Notes under the pieces: model-generated
Told to the model about the DNA's origin: nothing
Database searches by the model: none
What the model saw: only the letters and a program-made list of their open reading frames with translations
Source of the DNA: Natronocalculus amylovorans
GTDB taxonomy: Archaea > Halobacteriota > Halobacteria > Halobacteriales > Haloferacaceae
Length of the DNA stretch: 64,000 bases
Direction: 5' to 3'
NCBI RefSeq assembly: GCF_023638035.1
Contig: NZ_JAKRVX010000002.1
Location: 124,001 to 188,000 of the forward strand
Made by a program: the position numbers and the translations under genes
Shown here: piece by piece, positions 25,009 through 34,705 of the stretch
How positions within the stretch are numbered: the first letter of the stretch is position 1
Layout of the letters: each line of letters begins with the position of its first letter

Positions 25009-26342
25009 TGTCTCACCTCCAAAAATGCAGCCACTAACTCGTCGGCTGCGTGTACATTCACATCAGTAATACAGACCTGTAGTTCATGCTCACCAACGAC
25101 ATGGACTGCAAAGCCTTCAGCTTCGAGATCGCTTGCGATCGCGGTTGCTGGCTGGTCGGTGCGGACAACAAACTCACGGAAGTGGTGTCGATCGTGGACT
25201 GGTGCACGGTAGCCGCTAATCTCATCGATATCCGACGCAAGCGACGCTGCATTCGTGACGCTGTCTTCTGCAAGTGAAACCAATCCATCTGGGCCGAGCC
25301 ATGCGGTGTGAATCGCGGTCCGAAGCGCCACCCATGCCTGGTTGGTACAGATGTTCGACGTTGCTCGTTCCTTTCGGATGTGTTGTTCACGTGTCTGCAA
25401 GGTGAGTGTGTATGCGCGCCTGTCATCAGCATCTTCACTCACACCGACTAACCTGCCGGGAACTTGCCGAAGGAACTCCTCTTTTGTCGCAAAAATACCA
25501 AGTCCCATCCCGTAGCTGCTTCCAAGTCCCAACACGCCTGCTTCGCCAACGACAACGTCTGCACCGACTGATTTCGGCTCTTGAAGCAATGACAGTGCAA
25601 CAAGATCGGATCCGAGAATAAAGAGCGCATCATTTTCGTGTGCAATCGCCCCAATCTCGGAGAGCGACTCTTCAATCGTCCCACGAAGCGTTGGGTTCTC
25701 TGCATAGATTGCAACCGTCTCATCGCCGACAACGGACTGAATGTCCTCGATGGATGCGTTTCCATCATCCATTGCGTAGGTTTCAATCTGCATATCGACG
25801 CCAGCGACGTAGTTCTCCAGTACCGATCGCTTTCCGCTTCGAAGCTGTTCTGGCACAAGTACGGTATCACCGCTTGTCGATCGAACGCGATTTGCTAACA
25901 GCGATGCTTCCGCCAAGCTTGTTGCTGCATCGTACATCGAGCAGTTTGCGATTGGTAAGCCAGTGAGTTCGACAAGCATCGATTGATACTCGAACAGCAC
26001 TTGGAGAAACCCTTGGGTGATCTCCGGTTGGTACTGCGTATAGCTTGTCAGAAACTCCGCTCGAAGGGAGAGGTGGTTGACAATTGAGGGAACGTAGTGT
26101 GCGTAGTGGCCACGACCCATGAACTCAACCAGCTCGTCGTTCCGGCCAAATAGCCGTGAGAGTTCGGTTCGTATCTCTTGTTCGGTTCGGGAATCGATCC
26201 CGAGTTTGCCATCAAATGCGACATCTCCAGGAATATCGAACAGATCCGCCTCCTGTTCGACACCAAGAATGTCCAGCATTTCGGCGGTCTCTTCGTCTGT
26301 GTGTGGTGCAAATGGGCTTCCGTCTGTATGTCCGTTTGTCAT
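25005..26342 (-). CDS. gcvPA: Glycine dehydrogenase (decarboxylating) subunit 1
   Basis: A 445-residue N-terminal-type P-protein subunit. Family blocks are [18 protein letters not shown] (about 77-94), [50 protein letters not shown] (about 98-147) and [24 protein letters not shown], typical of GcvPA. It lacks the PLP Lys of subunit 2, as usual for the split form, and forms an alpha2-beta2 enzyme with GcvPB. It starts 53 bp after the gcvH stop and overlaps gcvPB by 4 bp. Confidence 0.96.
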   Translation of the reverse strand: MTNGHTDGSPFAPHTDEETAEMLDILGVEQEADLFDIPGDVAFDGKLGIDSRTEQEIRTELSRLFGRNDELVEFMGRGHYAHYVPSIVNHLSLRAEFLTSYTQYQPEITQGFLQVLFEYQSMLVELTGLPIANCSMYDAATSLAEASLLANRVRSTSGDTVLVPEQLRSGKRSVLENYVAGVDMQIETYAMDDGNASIEDIQSVVGDETVAIYAENPTLRGTIEESLSEIGAIAHENDALFILGSDLVALSLLQEPKSVGADVVVGEAGVLGLGSSYGMGLGIFATKEEFLRQVPGRLVGVSEDADDRRAYTLTLQTREQHIRKERATSNICTNQAWVALRTAIHTAWLGPDGLVSLAEDSVTNAASLASDIDEISGYRAPVHDRHHFREFVVRTDQPATAIASDLEAEGFAVHVVGEHELQVCITDVNVHAADELVAAFLEVRQ

Positions 26343-26395
26343 CGTTTGTGTCTGGTGGTCATCGCGTGCAATCCGAATTAACCTGAGGGAGTTGG

Positions 26396-26779
26396 TTACG
26401 CAATCTGGTCTGCGTACTCTGCAGCAGTGAGCAGCGAATCAGAGGTATCATCGTCTGAGACGTTGATTTTAAGCATCCATCCATCGCCGAACGGGTCATC
26501 GTTGACAAGCTCCGGCTGGTCAAACAGCGCCTCGTTAACTGCGGTTACCTCTCCACTCACAGGGGCATAGAGGTCTGAGACTGCTTTGATGCTCTCAATA
26601 ACCCCAAACGTATCCCCAGCAGTGACTGTATCCCCTTCTGATGGGAGTTCAACAAAGACAACGTCACCCAGTTCATCCTGCGCAAAGTCGGTGATACCGA
26701 CAGTGACGGTGTCTTCTTCAAGCGTTGTCCATTCGTGCGATTCCAAGTAGTTCCGGTCTTCAGGTACGTCAAAGCTCAT
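26396..26779 (-). CDS. gcvH: Glycine cleavage system H protein
   Basis: A 127-residue lipoyl carrier protein. The lipoylated Lys is in [20 protein letters not shown] (about 59-78); the N-terminal [38 protein letters not shown] matches H proteins. It shuttles the aminomethyl and reduced lipoyl group between GcvP and GcvT and to the lipoamide dehydrogenase, which is not in this window. It starts 29 bp after the gcvT stop. Confidence 0.97.
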   Translation of the reverse strand: MSFDVPEDRNYLESHEWTTLEEDTVTVGITDFAQDELGDVVFVELPSEGDTVTAGDTFGVIESIKAVSDLYAPVSGEVTAVNEALFDQPELVNDDPFGDGWMLKINVSDDDTSDSLLTAAEYADQIA

Positions 26780-26808
26780 GATTGATTGTTGTATGGTAAT
26801 ATCGGTGA

Positions 26809-27900
26809 TTATGTAGTGATAAATGGTGGTGTCTGAACAGTGGCCTCTTTGGGTTCTCCACGAACAAGGACATGTACTGTATCCCCATCCGCAACCTCCC
26901 GGTTGAGATAGCCAAGTCCGATCGGTTCACTGAGTGTTGGACTCATTGTTCCGCTGGTGAGCTGTCCGATCTCATCACCGTCGGTTGTCGTGACAGTGTA
27001 CCCCGATCGAGGAACACCCCGCTCGGTCAGCATAACACCAGTAAATCGTTGGGTTGTGCCGGTTTTGTTGATTTCAGCAAGCGCGTCGCGTCCAACAAAT
27101 GGCGTGTCAAGTTTCACGGTGAATCCAACACCTGCTTCATACGGGTTCCGTGGCTCAGTATCGACATGGAAATCCTGTCCTGAGAGAAGATATCCCATTT
27201 CAGTTCGAAGCGTATCACGGGCACCTAATCCACATGGTTGACAATCGAGTGCATTCCAGACTGCCTCTGCATCGGCAGTTGGACAAAGCACTTCAAATCC
27301 GTCCTCACCAGTGTATCCTGTTCGTGCAACGAGACAGGTTGTTTCTGCGATCGTATACTCGCCTGCAGAAAACCGTGAAAGATCCGCCACGGATTCACCC
27401 GCGGCGTCAGAAACGAGCGGTTCCGAGTCAGGCCCTTGCACTGCATACATCGCCCACTCCGTTGTAACGTTGTCGACGGTCGCAGTTAGTGACCACTCAT
27501 CTCTATGAGAGGCCCAGCGATCGGTCATCTGTCCATCGTGGCCCGCATTTGGGATAAACCGGTACACTGGTCCATCTTCAGTATCATCGAGTCGATAGAC
27601 CACCGTATCATCGAGGATGATTCCGGAATCATCGGTGATACATGCGTACTGAGAAGTTCCTGGTGAAAGTGCCGCAACATCATTTGTCGTCAGTCGCTGC
27701 ATGAGTTCAGTTGCATCTGGGCCGGAGACATCAATCTCGCTCATGTGCGAGACATCAAAAATCCCGACAGATTCGCGCACTGCGTCGTGCTCTGTTCGGA
27801 TCGAATCAAAAGTGACTGGCATCTCCCAGCCACCAAAGTCGGTGAATTTTGCACCACGTTCGTCATGAACGGTGTACAGCGGTGGTTTCCGTCGAGCCAT
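26809..27900 (-). CDS. gcvT: Glycine cleavage system T protein (aminomethyltransferase)
   Basis: A 363-residue tetrahydrofolate-dependent aminomethyltransferase that releases ammonia and makes 5,10-methylene-THF. Seen are [42 protein letters not shown], the [11 protein letters not shown] block and [19 protein letters not shown], all in the usual order; the Asp in ARDTLR is the THF-binding region. The start at 27898-27900 (MARRKPPLY) removes an unlikely 29-residue extension. First gene of the operon. The 267-bp upstream gap holds no recognised glycine riboswitch. Confidence 0.96.
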   Translation of the reverse strand: MARRKPPLYTVHDERGAKFTDFGGWEMPVTFDSIRTEHDAVRESVGIFDVSHMSEIDVSGPDATELMQRLTTNDVAALSPGTSQYACITDDSGIILDDTVVYRLDDTEDGPVYRFIPNAGHDGQMTDRWASHRDEWSLTATVDNVTTEWAMYAVQGPDSEPLVSDAAGESVADLSRFSAGEYTIAETTCLVARTGYTGEDGFEVLCPTADAEAVWNALDCQPCGLGARDTLRTEMGYLLSGQDFHVDTEPRNPYEAGVGFTVKLDTPFVGRDALAEINKTGTTQRFTGVMLTERGVPRSGYTVTTTDGDEIGQLTSGTMSPTLSEPIGLGYLNREVADGDTVHVLVRGEPKEATVQTPPFITT

Positions 27901-28167
27901 ACACTCACCTCTCGTTGTAGTAAGTAATGTTTTCTCATCCCGAAGCCAGTCACTCACAAACAATATACATACCACTGCATATTTCATCGGAAATGAGGTG
28001 TCTCAATTACACATGCTCGAATATCATTGTGACTGTTGTGTGTTGACAGAACCCATATGATCCCCCTCAGAATCAGCAGCGCACACGCGTGCATGGGTCT
28101 GAAAAGTGGCACATGGTAGAGCCGTACTACCACTGAGTTGGGCAGGGTGGTGAGAGTGGAAGCTAAA

Positions 28168-28467
28168 TCACGTGGGTGTGATAGAACGGCTTTCACTATC
28201 TTCGCAGGATTCCATGGCGTACTCAGATAGGAGCTCAACCGATCGAGCACGCCATGTTTCTGCGCGACAGCCAATCCGGTCTAGAACAACAAACACTGCA
28301 CAACCGGAGTGGGCAGTCTCCAGTTGTGTTTGTGTTTTGTTGTCTTTGTACTCGACAATATGGAACGTTTCACCCGTTGTGGGCAGGGAGAGCGAAATGT
28401 ATCCATGTTGGTTCATCGGTTGATCAACCAAGCATTGTCGTGCAGTTGTATCGGACGTCGCTGTCAT
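28168..28467 (-). CDS. Conserved haloarchaeal small protein (DUF7999-like)
   Basis: A 99-residue protein with a conserved central part, PMNQHGYISLSLPTTGETFHIVEYKDNKTQTQLETA, which I recall from uncharacterised haloarchaeal proteins. The C-terminal CAVFVVLDRIGCRAETWRARSVEL is beta-like. No membrane or catalytic motif. The ATG at 28465-28467 gives MTATSDTT. A hairpin TGGTAG/CTACCA (28114-28119/28127-28132) lies about 36 nt past the stop and may be a 3' end signal. Confidence 0.7.
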   Translation of the reverse strand: MTATSDTTARQCLVDQPMNQHGYISLSLPTTGETFHIVEYKDNKTQTQLETAHSGCAVFVVLDRIGCRAETWRARSVELLSEYAMESCEDSESRSITPT

Positions 28468-28604
28468 GTGCCACTTATCAGTAACAGTGAATACCACAAA
28501 AGTATGTAGTTCATACAGACCGTTAGGAGGTACCTAACGGGGAATTTTGGCTGCTTGGATAATAAACCAGCAACCTAATACGGTTTGATCGCAGAAGCCA
28601 CTCT

Positions 28605-29111
28605 ATGGATGTAGACCACGATGGTCAGCCCAATCGAACGGGCGTTGCGTTGTTTGTTGATGGGCCAAATATTCTCCGTGATGAGTTTGATGTTGATCTC
28701 GACGATGTCCGGGAGGCAGCAAAAGCGCGCGGACACTTGGTGACGACGCGTCTCTATGTTGATGAGCATGCGACCCCCGGCTTGATACAAGCCGCAGAAG
28801 CACGAGGCTATGAGGTCATTGTTACGAGCGGTGATGTTGACGTGAAACTTGCGGTTGATGCAACTGAGATCGCACTCAGTGGGAACACCTCGATGCTTGC
28901 GATCGCATCTCGAGACACCGATTTCAAGCCGCTACTTGAGATTGCCAACGCACACGGAATCAAGACGTTCGCGATTGCACCGGGTGCCCATGGTCGATCG
29001 GATGCACTCCAAAATGCTGCGACGCATGCAGTCACCTTGGAAGAAACCCGACAAGAAAGCACAACAACGAACCGTTCAGATACGGCTTCTGAACCCTCGG
29101 CTGCGGAATAA
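28605..29111 (+). CDS. NYN domain protein (LabA/DUF88 family)
   Basis: A 168-residue PIN-like NYN domain protein, a family of RNA-processing nucleases. The acidic active-site residues are visible in ALFVDGPNILRDE (about 15-27), SGDVDVKLAVD (about 75-85) and IASRDTDFKPLLEIANAHG (about 98-116). The Thr/Ser-rich acidic C-terminal tail is variable. Family members degrade or mature RNA; target unknown. It converges with the signal peptidase gene (2-bp gap). Confidence 0.85.
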   Translation: MDVDHDGQPNRTGVALFVDGPNILRDEFDVDLDDVREAAKARGHLVTTRLYVDEHATPGLIQAAEARGYEVIVTSGDVDVKLAVDATEIALSGNTSMLAIASRDTDFKPLLEIANAHGIKTFAIAPGAHGRSDALQNAATHAVTLEETRQESTTTNRSDTASEPSAAE

Positions 29112-29113
29112 CA

Positions 29114-29680
29114 CTACCCCGCAAGGACTAGCCTGAGCCATCCAATTTTTGGAATTCGAGCCTGGCCTTTTGCTTCGATCCACTCCGGTTTGACAGGCGG
29201 AGCCGTTCCACTCACCTGGTCATACCGACTATTGTTATCGCCATGCGTAATGTAGCCATCATTTGGAGCGGGACAGTTTCGAAGCTCATCACAGTCGGTT
29301 GTTGGAATCAGTGTTGGATCCGCCCGATCGGTCCAGTCTTCACCTGCAGTTACATAGAATGCGGCTCGATGAAAAATTGGTGACGCGGTCCATTCCGGCG
29401 GTGTAAACACAATTACGTCGCCATGTGAGCCGATCCGCTCATGTCCATTATTTTTGGCTTCTTCCTCAGTGACAATGCCATGTGTCTCCGCATCACCATC
29501 AAACCGATCGAGTGAGGAGACAATAATCAGATCGCCAGTGTTTGCATTTGGCTCCATACTCCCGCTTTCAACCGCAACCATCGGTGGCCATGTTCCGGTT
29601 ACACCAACAAGTACACCGATAAGAAGGATTGCAACGGTAACCGGCAGGAGGATATCAACGAGCAGTTCACGACGACCCAT
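29114..29680 (-). CDS. sec11: Archaeal-type signal peptidase I (S26B)
   Basis: A 188-residue membrane-bound signal peptidase that removes Sec signal peptides. A transmembrane helix at about 8-28 (VDILLPVTVAILLIGVLVGV) precedes ESGSMEPNANTGDL with catalytic Ser41. The second catalytic residue is His104 in ASPIFHRAAF, as in the ER/archaeal Ser-His type that replaces the bacterial Lys, and THGDNN (about 147-152) gives the Asp. Length is short-to-normal for haloarchaeal Sec11 proteins. Confidence 0.9.
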   Translation of the reverse strand: MGRRELLVDILLPVTVAILLIGVLVGVTGTWPPMVAVESGSMEPNANTGDLIIVSSLDRFDGDAETHGIVTEEEAKNNGHERIGSHGDVIVFTPPEWTASPIFHRAAFYVTAGEDWTDRADPTLIPTTDCDELRNCPAPNDGYITHGDNNSRYDQVSGTAPPVKPEWIEAKGQARIPKIGWLRLVLAG

Positions 29681-29732
29681 CTACAGGTTCTTTGGTGTCA
29701 CGACGCTAAAACTGCACTCCTTCACACCGGGA

Positions 29733-30995
29733 TTAGTTGAGAGAAACGGGCGTTCCAAACGCATAGACCGTTTGATGGCTCGTCACCTCTAGCGTACAGA
29801 AATCACCGGGTGAGAGGCCATACTCCGAGGCGTTCTGGACGATAATCTGTCGATACGCGCCATCTCGGCATTTAACAGAATCTCCTACCCCATCTTGCAC
29901 AACAAGCACATCTTGGGTGGTTCCAATCATCGACTCGTAGGCAGCTGCGACAACCTCCATCTTCAGCGAGGACATCGCTTTTGATCGCTCCTTTTTGAGT
30001 GTACCTCCGAGCCCTTTCATGTTGGCTGCATCGGTCCCCGGACGCTTCGAAAACCGTGTCACATTGATTTTTTCGGGACGAACCTCCGCAAGCAGCTCCA
30101 TCGACTGTTCATGATCCGCGTCTGTCTCTGTTGGGAATCCGACAATGAAATCCGTCGATAGCGTCCAGTAATCAAGCTCGGCGTTAAACGTGTCAACAAT
30201 CTCTTTGAATTTTTCAACGCGATGTTGTCTGCGCATCTCCGCAAGTACGTCATCGCTCCCGGATTGGACCGGAAGGTGGATGAAATTGTAGAGTTTTTCA
30301 TGTCGATCGAACACGTCCACCAACTCCTCGTGAATCCCATGGATACCTCCCGGGTTAGCCATTCCAAGCCGAACTCTGAACTCGCCATCAATCTCCGAGC
30401 AGATCCGATCGAGCAGTTCCGGGAGCTTTCTGTCGCCGTTATCCCATCCGTAGACACCGGTATCCTGCCCGGTGATTCGGATCTCTTTGGCACCGGCGTG
30501 GACGAGTGCGCGTGCCTTTCGGACATTCTCCTCGACCGATGGCGAATCAACCCGGCCAGTTGCAAACTTGGTGATACAGTACGAACAGTTCGACATACAG
30601 CCGCGAGCGATCGGCAAAATTCCTATGACACCGTCCAAGATGGGTTCCGTATCCGGCGTGACCGTTGGGCATTCGCCGTTGAGGACTGCCTCTGGCACCT
30701 CGTCCCAATGAAGAACTTGCGCATCAACACCTGCATTTGTGAACTCGTCACCCTGTGCGAGCGCCATACAGCCGGTTACAATGAGGTCAGTTGTCTCTCC
30801 CTCGAGCTCTTTGGCACGAGAAAGCATGTTCCGCTCGGTTTTTTCGACCACTGTACAGGTATTTAAAATAGCGACGTCGGCCTCGTCGAGACTTGGTGCA
30901 GGGTAGTGTCCGCCCTCGCGGAGCGCCTGCTCGATCTGGCGACTTTCACCCTGATTTGACGTACAGCCGTACGTCTCGATATGATACGTGGCCAT
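29733..30995 (-). CDS. tRNA methylthiotransferase (MtaB/CDKAL1-type radical SAM)
   Basis: A 420-residue methylthiotransferase of the MiaB/MtaB group, which makes 2-methylthio-N6-threonylcarbamoyladenosine at position 37 of tRNA. The N-terminal UPF0004 domain has Cys in ETYGCTSNQGE, LNTCTVVEKTE and VTGCMALAQG; the radical SAM motif is RGCMSNCSYCITKFATGR (about 131-148, CxxxCxxC). A TRAM domain is at the C-terminus (DVLVVQDGVGDSVKCRDGAYRQIIVQN). This is the archaeal/eukaryotic e-MtaB type, judged by the short extension. Gene upstream of it is divergent or unrelated. Confidence 0.94.
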   Translation of the reverse strand: MATYHIETYGCTSNQGESRQIEQALREGGHYPAPSLDEADVAILNTCTVVEKTERNMLSRAKELEGETTDLIVTGCMALAQGDEFTNAGVDAQVLHWDEVPEAVLNGECPTVTPDTEPILDGVIGILPIARGCMSNCSYCITKFATGRVDSPSVEENVRKARALVHAGAKEIRITGQDTGVYGWDNGDRKLPELLDRICSEIDGEFRVRLGMANPGGIHGIHEELVDVFDRHEKLYNFIHLPVQSGSDDVLAEMRRQHRVEKFKEIVDTFNAELDYWTLSTDFIVGFPTETDADHEQSMELLAEVRPEKINVTRFSKRPGTDAANMKGLGGTLKKERSKAMSSLKMEVVAAAYESMIGTTQDVLVVQDGVGDSVKCRDGAYRQIIVQNASEYGLSPGDFCTLEVTSHQTVYAFGTPVSLN

Positions 30996-31143
30996 TCAGT
31001 TATTGCTGTTTACGGATGCGTGAGCAAAAGGACGACGGTCCGATCGTCGCTATGCTCAACTTTCACATACCGCAGACACGATCACATCCTGTCCGCCGAT
31101 GAGGGACACACTAGCACGAAGTAGGTGCGGTGTGCGTAACCGC

Positions 31144-31656
31144 TCAGCCAAACAGTCGATCGAGAAGCGACTGTTTCTGTGGGCGCTCTGCAAATAGCAC
31201 GGAGGATTCAACTTCGTTCACCACATCAATATGCCGCTCGCGTTTATCTGGTCCGTATGGTGCATACGGGAGCGAGGTTTCCGATTGGACGAGCTCTTCA
31301 TCCTCAATTTCGATTCCCAAACTTGAGATAGCTCGTGCAATCCGTCGGAGATCGTGAATATCTTCACCGATCGCCAAGACGTGGAGATTTCGCCGGCCAG
31401 TCATTAGTTCACGGACATTGATGACTCCTGGCACAGCCTTTACTTTGGATCCAAACGACTCTCGTTCTGCAATTGGCGCATTACAGAGATAGATGTTTGT
31501 AAGGCTACCGTCTGCAGCCTCAAAATCTATTGCTGCGTGGTACCCAGTGATAATTTGCTCAGCTTCGAGGTTTGTAATCCGATTCCGGATTGTTGCAGCA
31601 GTAACATCCAGCTCGTTTGCAAGGTCGGGAGGCGACGCATGCCTTGCATCATCCAT
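31144..31656 (-). CDS. Lrp/AsnC family regulator; N-terminus probably longer, in frame with deoC stop
   Basis: At least 170 residues of an Lrp-type regulator: HTH SPPDLANELDVTAATIRNRITNLEAEQIITGYHAAIDFE and a RAM-like domain IYLCNAPIAERESFGSKVKAVPGVINVREL. The first ATG (31654-31656) cuts the HTH short. Upstream codons 31657-31713 encode NQLDEIDRRIIYAV, the usual Lrp N-terminus, but hold no ATG, GTG or TTG; they begin directly after the deoC TAA at 31714-31716 in the same frame. The true start may be a non-canonical codon, or the stop may be read through. See findings. Confidence 0.85.
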   Translation of the reverse strand: MDDARHASPPDLANELDVTAATIRNRITNLEAEQIITGYHAAIDFEAADGSLTNIYLCNAPIAERESFGSKVKAVPGVINVRELMTGRRNLHVLAIGEDIHDLRRIARAISSLGIEIEDEELVQSETSLPYAPYGPDKRERHIDVVNEVESSVLFAERPQKQSLLDRLFG

Positions 31657-31713
31657 GACTGCATAGATGATTCGACGGTCGATCTCGTCTAGTTGATTCG
31701 CCGGTGATTCACG

Positions 31714-32373
31714 TTACTCCGGTGCACCGGTGACAATTGAGACGCCGCTTGAAGCACCAATTCGTTCCGCACCAGCCTCAATCATTGCGATTGCGTCCTC
31801 GTAGCTTCCAATGCCACCGCTTGCTTTGACCGGGAGATACGCCGACATGAGCTCAACATCTGCAACCGTTGCGCCACCCGTGGTTCCTTCGTAGCCCGAT
31901 GAATCCGCAAATCCAGTTGCTGTCTTTACCATCGCTGCGTCCGCTGATTGAACTGCACTACACGCACGGTGCTTCTCTTCGTCAGTGAGCAATGGCGTTT
32001 CAATAATGACTTTCACCGGGATCGGGACTGCTGCAACGACTTCCGCGATTTCGGATTCAACCGCGTCACCTGCACCTGATTTGAGCCGTCCAATATTAAT
32101 CACCATATCAACCTCATCAGCCCCGGCTTTCCATGCAACGACCGCTTCTTGTTGTTTTGTTGTCGGCGCATTTTGTCCGTGGGGGAATCCGACGACGGTT
32201 GCGATCGTCGTCTCCGGTGCGTACTCGGCTGCCTCTGCGACGTAGCATGGTGGGATACAGACGTTCATTCCGTACTCGATCGCCGCATCGAGCACGTGCT
32301 TCACATCGTCGATCGTCGTCTCTGGCCCGAGCACGGTATGGTCAATCATCGGTGCAAGCGTTTGTTGGTCCAT
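31714..32373 (-). CDS. deoC: Deoxyribose-phosphate aldolase
   Basis: A 219-residue class I aldolase that splits 2-deoxyribose 5-phosphate to acetaldehyde and glyceraldehyde 3-phosphate in nucleoside catabolism. The blocks [17 protein letters not shown] (N-terminus), [20 protein letters not shown] (Schiff-base region) and [22 protein letters not shown] (catalytic Lys) are all present, with [14 protein letters not shown] binding phosphate. Full length. Its stop is followed at once, in frame, by the Lrp-like regulator. A uridine-phosphorylase-like gene at 33971 may work in the same salvage route. Confidence 0.96.
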   Translation of the reverse strand: MDQQTLAPMIDHTVLGPETTIDDVKHVLDAAIEYGMNVCIPPCYVAEAAEYAPETTIATVVGFPHGQNAPTTKQQEAVVAWKAGADEVDMVINIGRLKSGAGDAVESEIAEVVAAVPIPVKVIIETPLLTDEEKHRACSAVQSADAAMVKTATGFADSSGYEGTTGGATVADVELMSAYLPVKASGGIGSYEDAIAMIEAGAERIGASSGVSIVTGAPE

Positions 32374-32474
32374 ACCCGACCTTGCATCACCATACCTATA
32401 GTCGTTGATGGTTAGAAACGATCACAGATCGAGGTTCCGTAACGTTTTCACTCCGCCCACGCACCAGTTGAGCT

Positions 32475-33338
32475 ATGGACTTCTCTGTTCTGGAGATGCT
32501 TGTTTTGCAGTTTCCGTCCCTGTTGCCGGATGGGTTTGCACTCCCACCGCTGCCATACTTGATCGGATTGCTTGCCGCACTTGCAGCCGTTGGGTATGGA
32601 TTATTTCAGGCCAAACCGACGGTCGAAGAAGCACAGATTCTCGCACTCGTACCATGGATCTCAGTAGGTGCAGCAGGCCACGTACTGTTCGTGATCGGTG
32701 GGCTTCCAGCAGTGTTGGAGCCATTGGGTGGGACTCCAGCAGTGTATCTGAGCACCGCTGCGATCGCGGGGGCGGTGTGGATTATCAGCAATAAAAGAAG
32801 TACCGAAGAACAGCTGCCGTTCATTTTGGGCGGTGTTGGTGCGGTCGTATTGCTTCCGCTTGTTGGTGCGATCGTTTATATTGGTGCACAGCAAGCCTCA
32901 CTCGAGCTATTTTGGCCGACAGTTGCCGCGATCGCATCTATCCCCGTCACAGCAGGTGTTTGGGCCCTATTTAAACGAATCCGCCCATCAGATGCAGCAG
33001 TCACCGGGGTAGTTGGGCTCCTTGCGGTGTTTGGGCATGTACTTGATGCGGTCTCTACGACGGTTGGAATCGATATCCTTGGATTCGGTGAGCGAACTCC
33101 ACTCTCCAGAGAGATTATTCTGTTTGCTGACTCGCTCCCAACTGCGGAGTTCATCGGTGCAGGGTGGCTGTTCATTATTGTAAAAGTCATCATCGTCTGC
33201 GGTGTCGTTGCGCTCATGGCAGAGTATGTTGATGAAGAACCAACGGAAGGGCGGCTGCTGCTTGGGTTTATTGCTGCAGTCGGGCTTGGGCCTGCAGTTC
33301 ACAACCTCCTCTTATTTGCTGCAACTGCCGGGATATAG
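32475..33338 (+). CDS. DUF63 family membrane protein
   Basis: A 287-residue membrane protein with about eight hydrophobic segments. The Pro-rich LPPLPYLIGLLAALAAVGYG near the N-terminus and the FGHVLDAVSTTVGIDILGFGERTPLSREII segment (about 190-220) followed by FIGAGWLFIIVKVIIV resemble archaeal DUF63 proteins. The role is unknown. The ATG lies close downstream of the divergent deoC promoter. Confidence 0.83.
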   Translation: MDFSVLEMLVLQFPSLLPDGFALPPLPYLIGLLAALAAVGYGLFQAKPTVEEAQILALVPWISVGAAGHVLFVIGGLPAVLEPLGGTPAVYLSTAAIAGAVWIISNKRSTEEQLPFILGGVGAVVLLPLVGAIVYIGAQQASLELFWPTVAAIASIPVTAGVWALFKRIRPSDAAVTGVVGLLAVFGHVLDAVSTTVGIDILGFGERTPLSREIILFADSLPTAEFIGAGWLFIIVKVIIVCGVVALMAEYVDEEPTEGRLLLGFIAAVGLGPAVHNLLLFAATAGI

Positions 33339-33416
33339 TCCACTGTACTGACTGGTCATGTCCGACGAATGTTTATGTAACCCGAATTGTAAGCCACTAT
33401 AGGAAGTGACTCGTGT

Positions 33417-33908
33417 ATGATTGGATTGATCGGAGCTGAGACGATCGGTCTCGGAGCGATCTCCGGGCTTATTGCCGCCGCCGTAATGAACTGGCCAATG
33501 AGCCATCGGGCGGATGGGTTCACGCCAGCGTACGTTGCAGCTGGAATTCTCACCGGCCGATCTGCAGATACCGTTCCGTTTCGGGATGCTGTGATCGCAC
33601 ATCACGCTGCAGGACTCCTTGCAGGTATTCTCTATGCGGTTGTTGCGACGGTCATCGGTATTGGCGTTCCGTCAGTCGCATCAGTAACTGTTGCTGGTAT
33701 AGACATATTGGCGCACCTCCTCGCGAGTACGCTTGTTGTCATCTTTATTTATGTATTCTTCGCGCATCTTGTCCTCCCACGGGCAGGGGGGCGAATTTAC
33801 GAAGAGCAATCTACCGCGGTACGTGGACAGTGGCTCCGATCGTCACTCGTCTTTGGCACAACAATCGTCGTTGTTGTCCCGCTGCTTGCAGTTGTCGTCG
33901 CAAGTTAG
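33417..33908 (+). CDS. Histidine-containing haloarchaeal membrane protein
   Basis: A 163-residue integral membrane protein with four hydrophobic segments (about 6-25, 65-85, 92-120, 140-162). Motif-like parts are NWPMSHRADGFTPAYVAAG and RDAVIAHHAAGLLAGILYA with paired His, then AHLVLPRAGGRIYEE. I cannot place it in a named family. It ends 62 bp before the uridine-phosphorylase-like gene, probably not in one operon with DUF63 although the strand is the same. Confidence 0.65.
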   Translation: MIGLIGAETIGLGAISGLIAAAVMNWPMSHRADGFTPAYVAAGILTGRSADTVPFRDAVIAHHAAGLLAGILYAVVATVIGIGVPSVASVTVAGIDILAHLLASTLVVIFIYVFFAHLVLPRAGGRIYEEQSTAVRGQWLRSSLVFGTTIVVVVPLLAVVVAS

Positions 33909-33970
33909 CGCACGACCGTTGTGGGATGTCGATCGGACGGTTTTTCATGCTCTCGGCTGTGGAATTGTAT

Positions 33971-34696
33971 ATGGCAAAACAGCCGCATCTACTCATCGAG
34001 GAGGGTGACGTACACGAGATTGCAATCATTCCGGGCGATCCAGGACGCGTCGATCGAATTGCAGCGCAGTGTGAAAACCCAGTAACAATCTCGGAGAATC
34101 GCGAGTACAAGATTGTTAATGCAACGTATGAGGGAACGGATCTGACGATTTGTTCGACCGGTATTGGCTGCCCATCTGCAGCAATCGCAGTTGAAGAGCT
34201 ACACGCAGTTGGTGTTGAAACCGTAATCCGTTGTGGAACCACCGGGGCGCTTCAGAACGGAATGGAGATCGGTGACATGGTTGTCGCCACTGGCGCGGCA
34301 AAAGAAGAGGGAACCTCAAAACGGTATGAGTCGGAAGTCTACCCTGCTGTTCCAGATTATGACGTGCTAACTGCACTTGTTGATGCAGCGGAAGAGAACG
34401 ATGAGGATGTTCACGTTGGACCGATCGTTTCGGACGATGCATTCTACAATGAATCCGAGGAGTTTGTCCAAGACTGGGAAGCAGCCAATCTGCTTGCGAT
34501 CGAGATGGAAGCCGCTGCTGTGTTTGCCCTCGCTCGGAGAAAAGGAATGCGTGCAGGAGCAATCTGTACCGTTGATGGAAATCTTGTTGAAGGGACACAA
34601 AAAGGCGCGGACAGCGATGATGAGCTACCTGAGAAAGCAAAGAACAATGTCGAGCGGGCGATCGCAATTACGCTTTCAGCGGCTGCGTCACTGTAA
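33971..34696 (+). CDS. udp: Uridine phosphorylase-like nucleoside phosphorylase
   Basis: A 241-residue nucleoside phosphorylase (PNP_UDP_1). It would cleave uridine or a related nucleoside with phosphate. The phosphate-binding IIPGDPGRVDRIA (about 20-32), CSTGIGCPSAAIAVEELHAVGVETVIRCGTTGALQ (about 62-96) and ANLLAIEMEAAAVFALARRKGMRAGAICTVDGN (about 172-204) match the family. The MAKQPHLLIEEGDV start at 33971 was preferred to a longer frame. Convergent with the potassium-channel gene, 9 bp apart. Confidence 0.92.
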   Translation: MAKQPHLLIEEGDVHEIAIIPGDPGRVDRIAAQCENPVTISENREYKIVNATYEGTDLTICSTGIGCPSAAIAVEELHAVGVETVIRCGTTGALQNGMEIGDMVVATGAAKEEGTSKRYESEVYPAVPDYDVLTALVDAAEENDEDVHVGPIVSDDAFYNESEEFVQDWEAANLLAIEMEAAAVFALARRKGMRAGAICTVDGNLVEGTQKGADSDDELPEKAKNNVERAIAITLSAAASL

Positions 34697-34705
34697 TCGT
34701 TCGAT

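Noticed and set aside
27901-28167. Glycine riboswitch before gcvT
   Set aside because: Only a short hairpin (28114-28132) is seen, near the end of the upstream gene; no glycine aptamer core is visible and such riboswitches are not established in haloarchaea.
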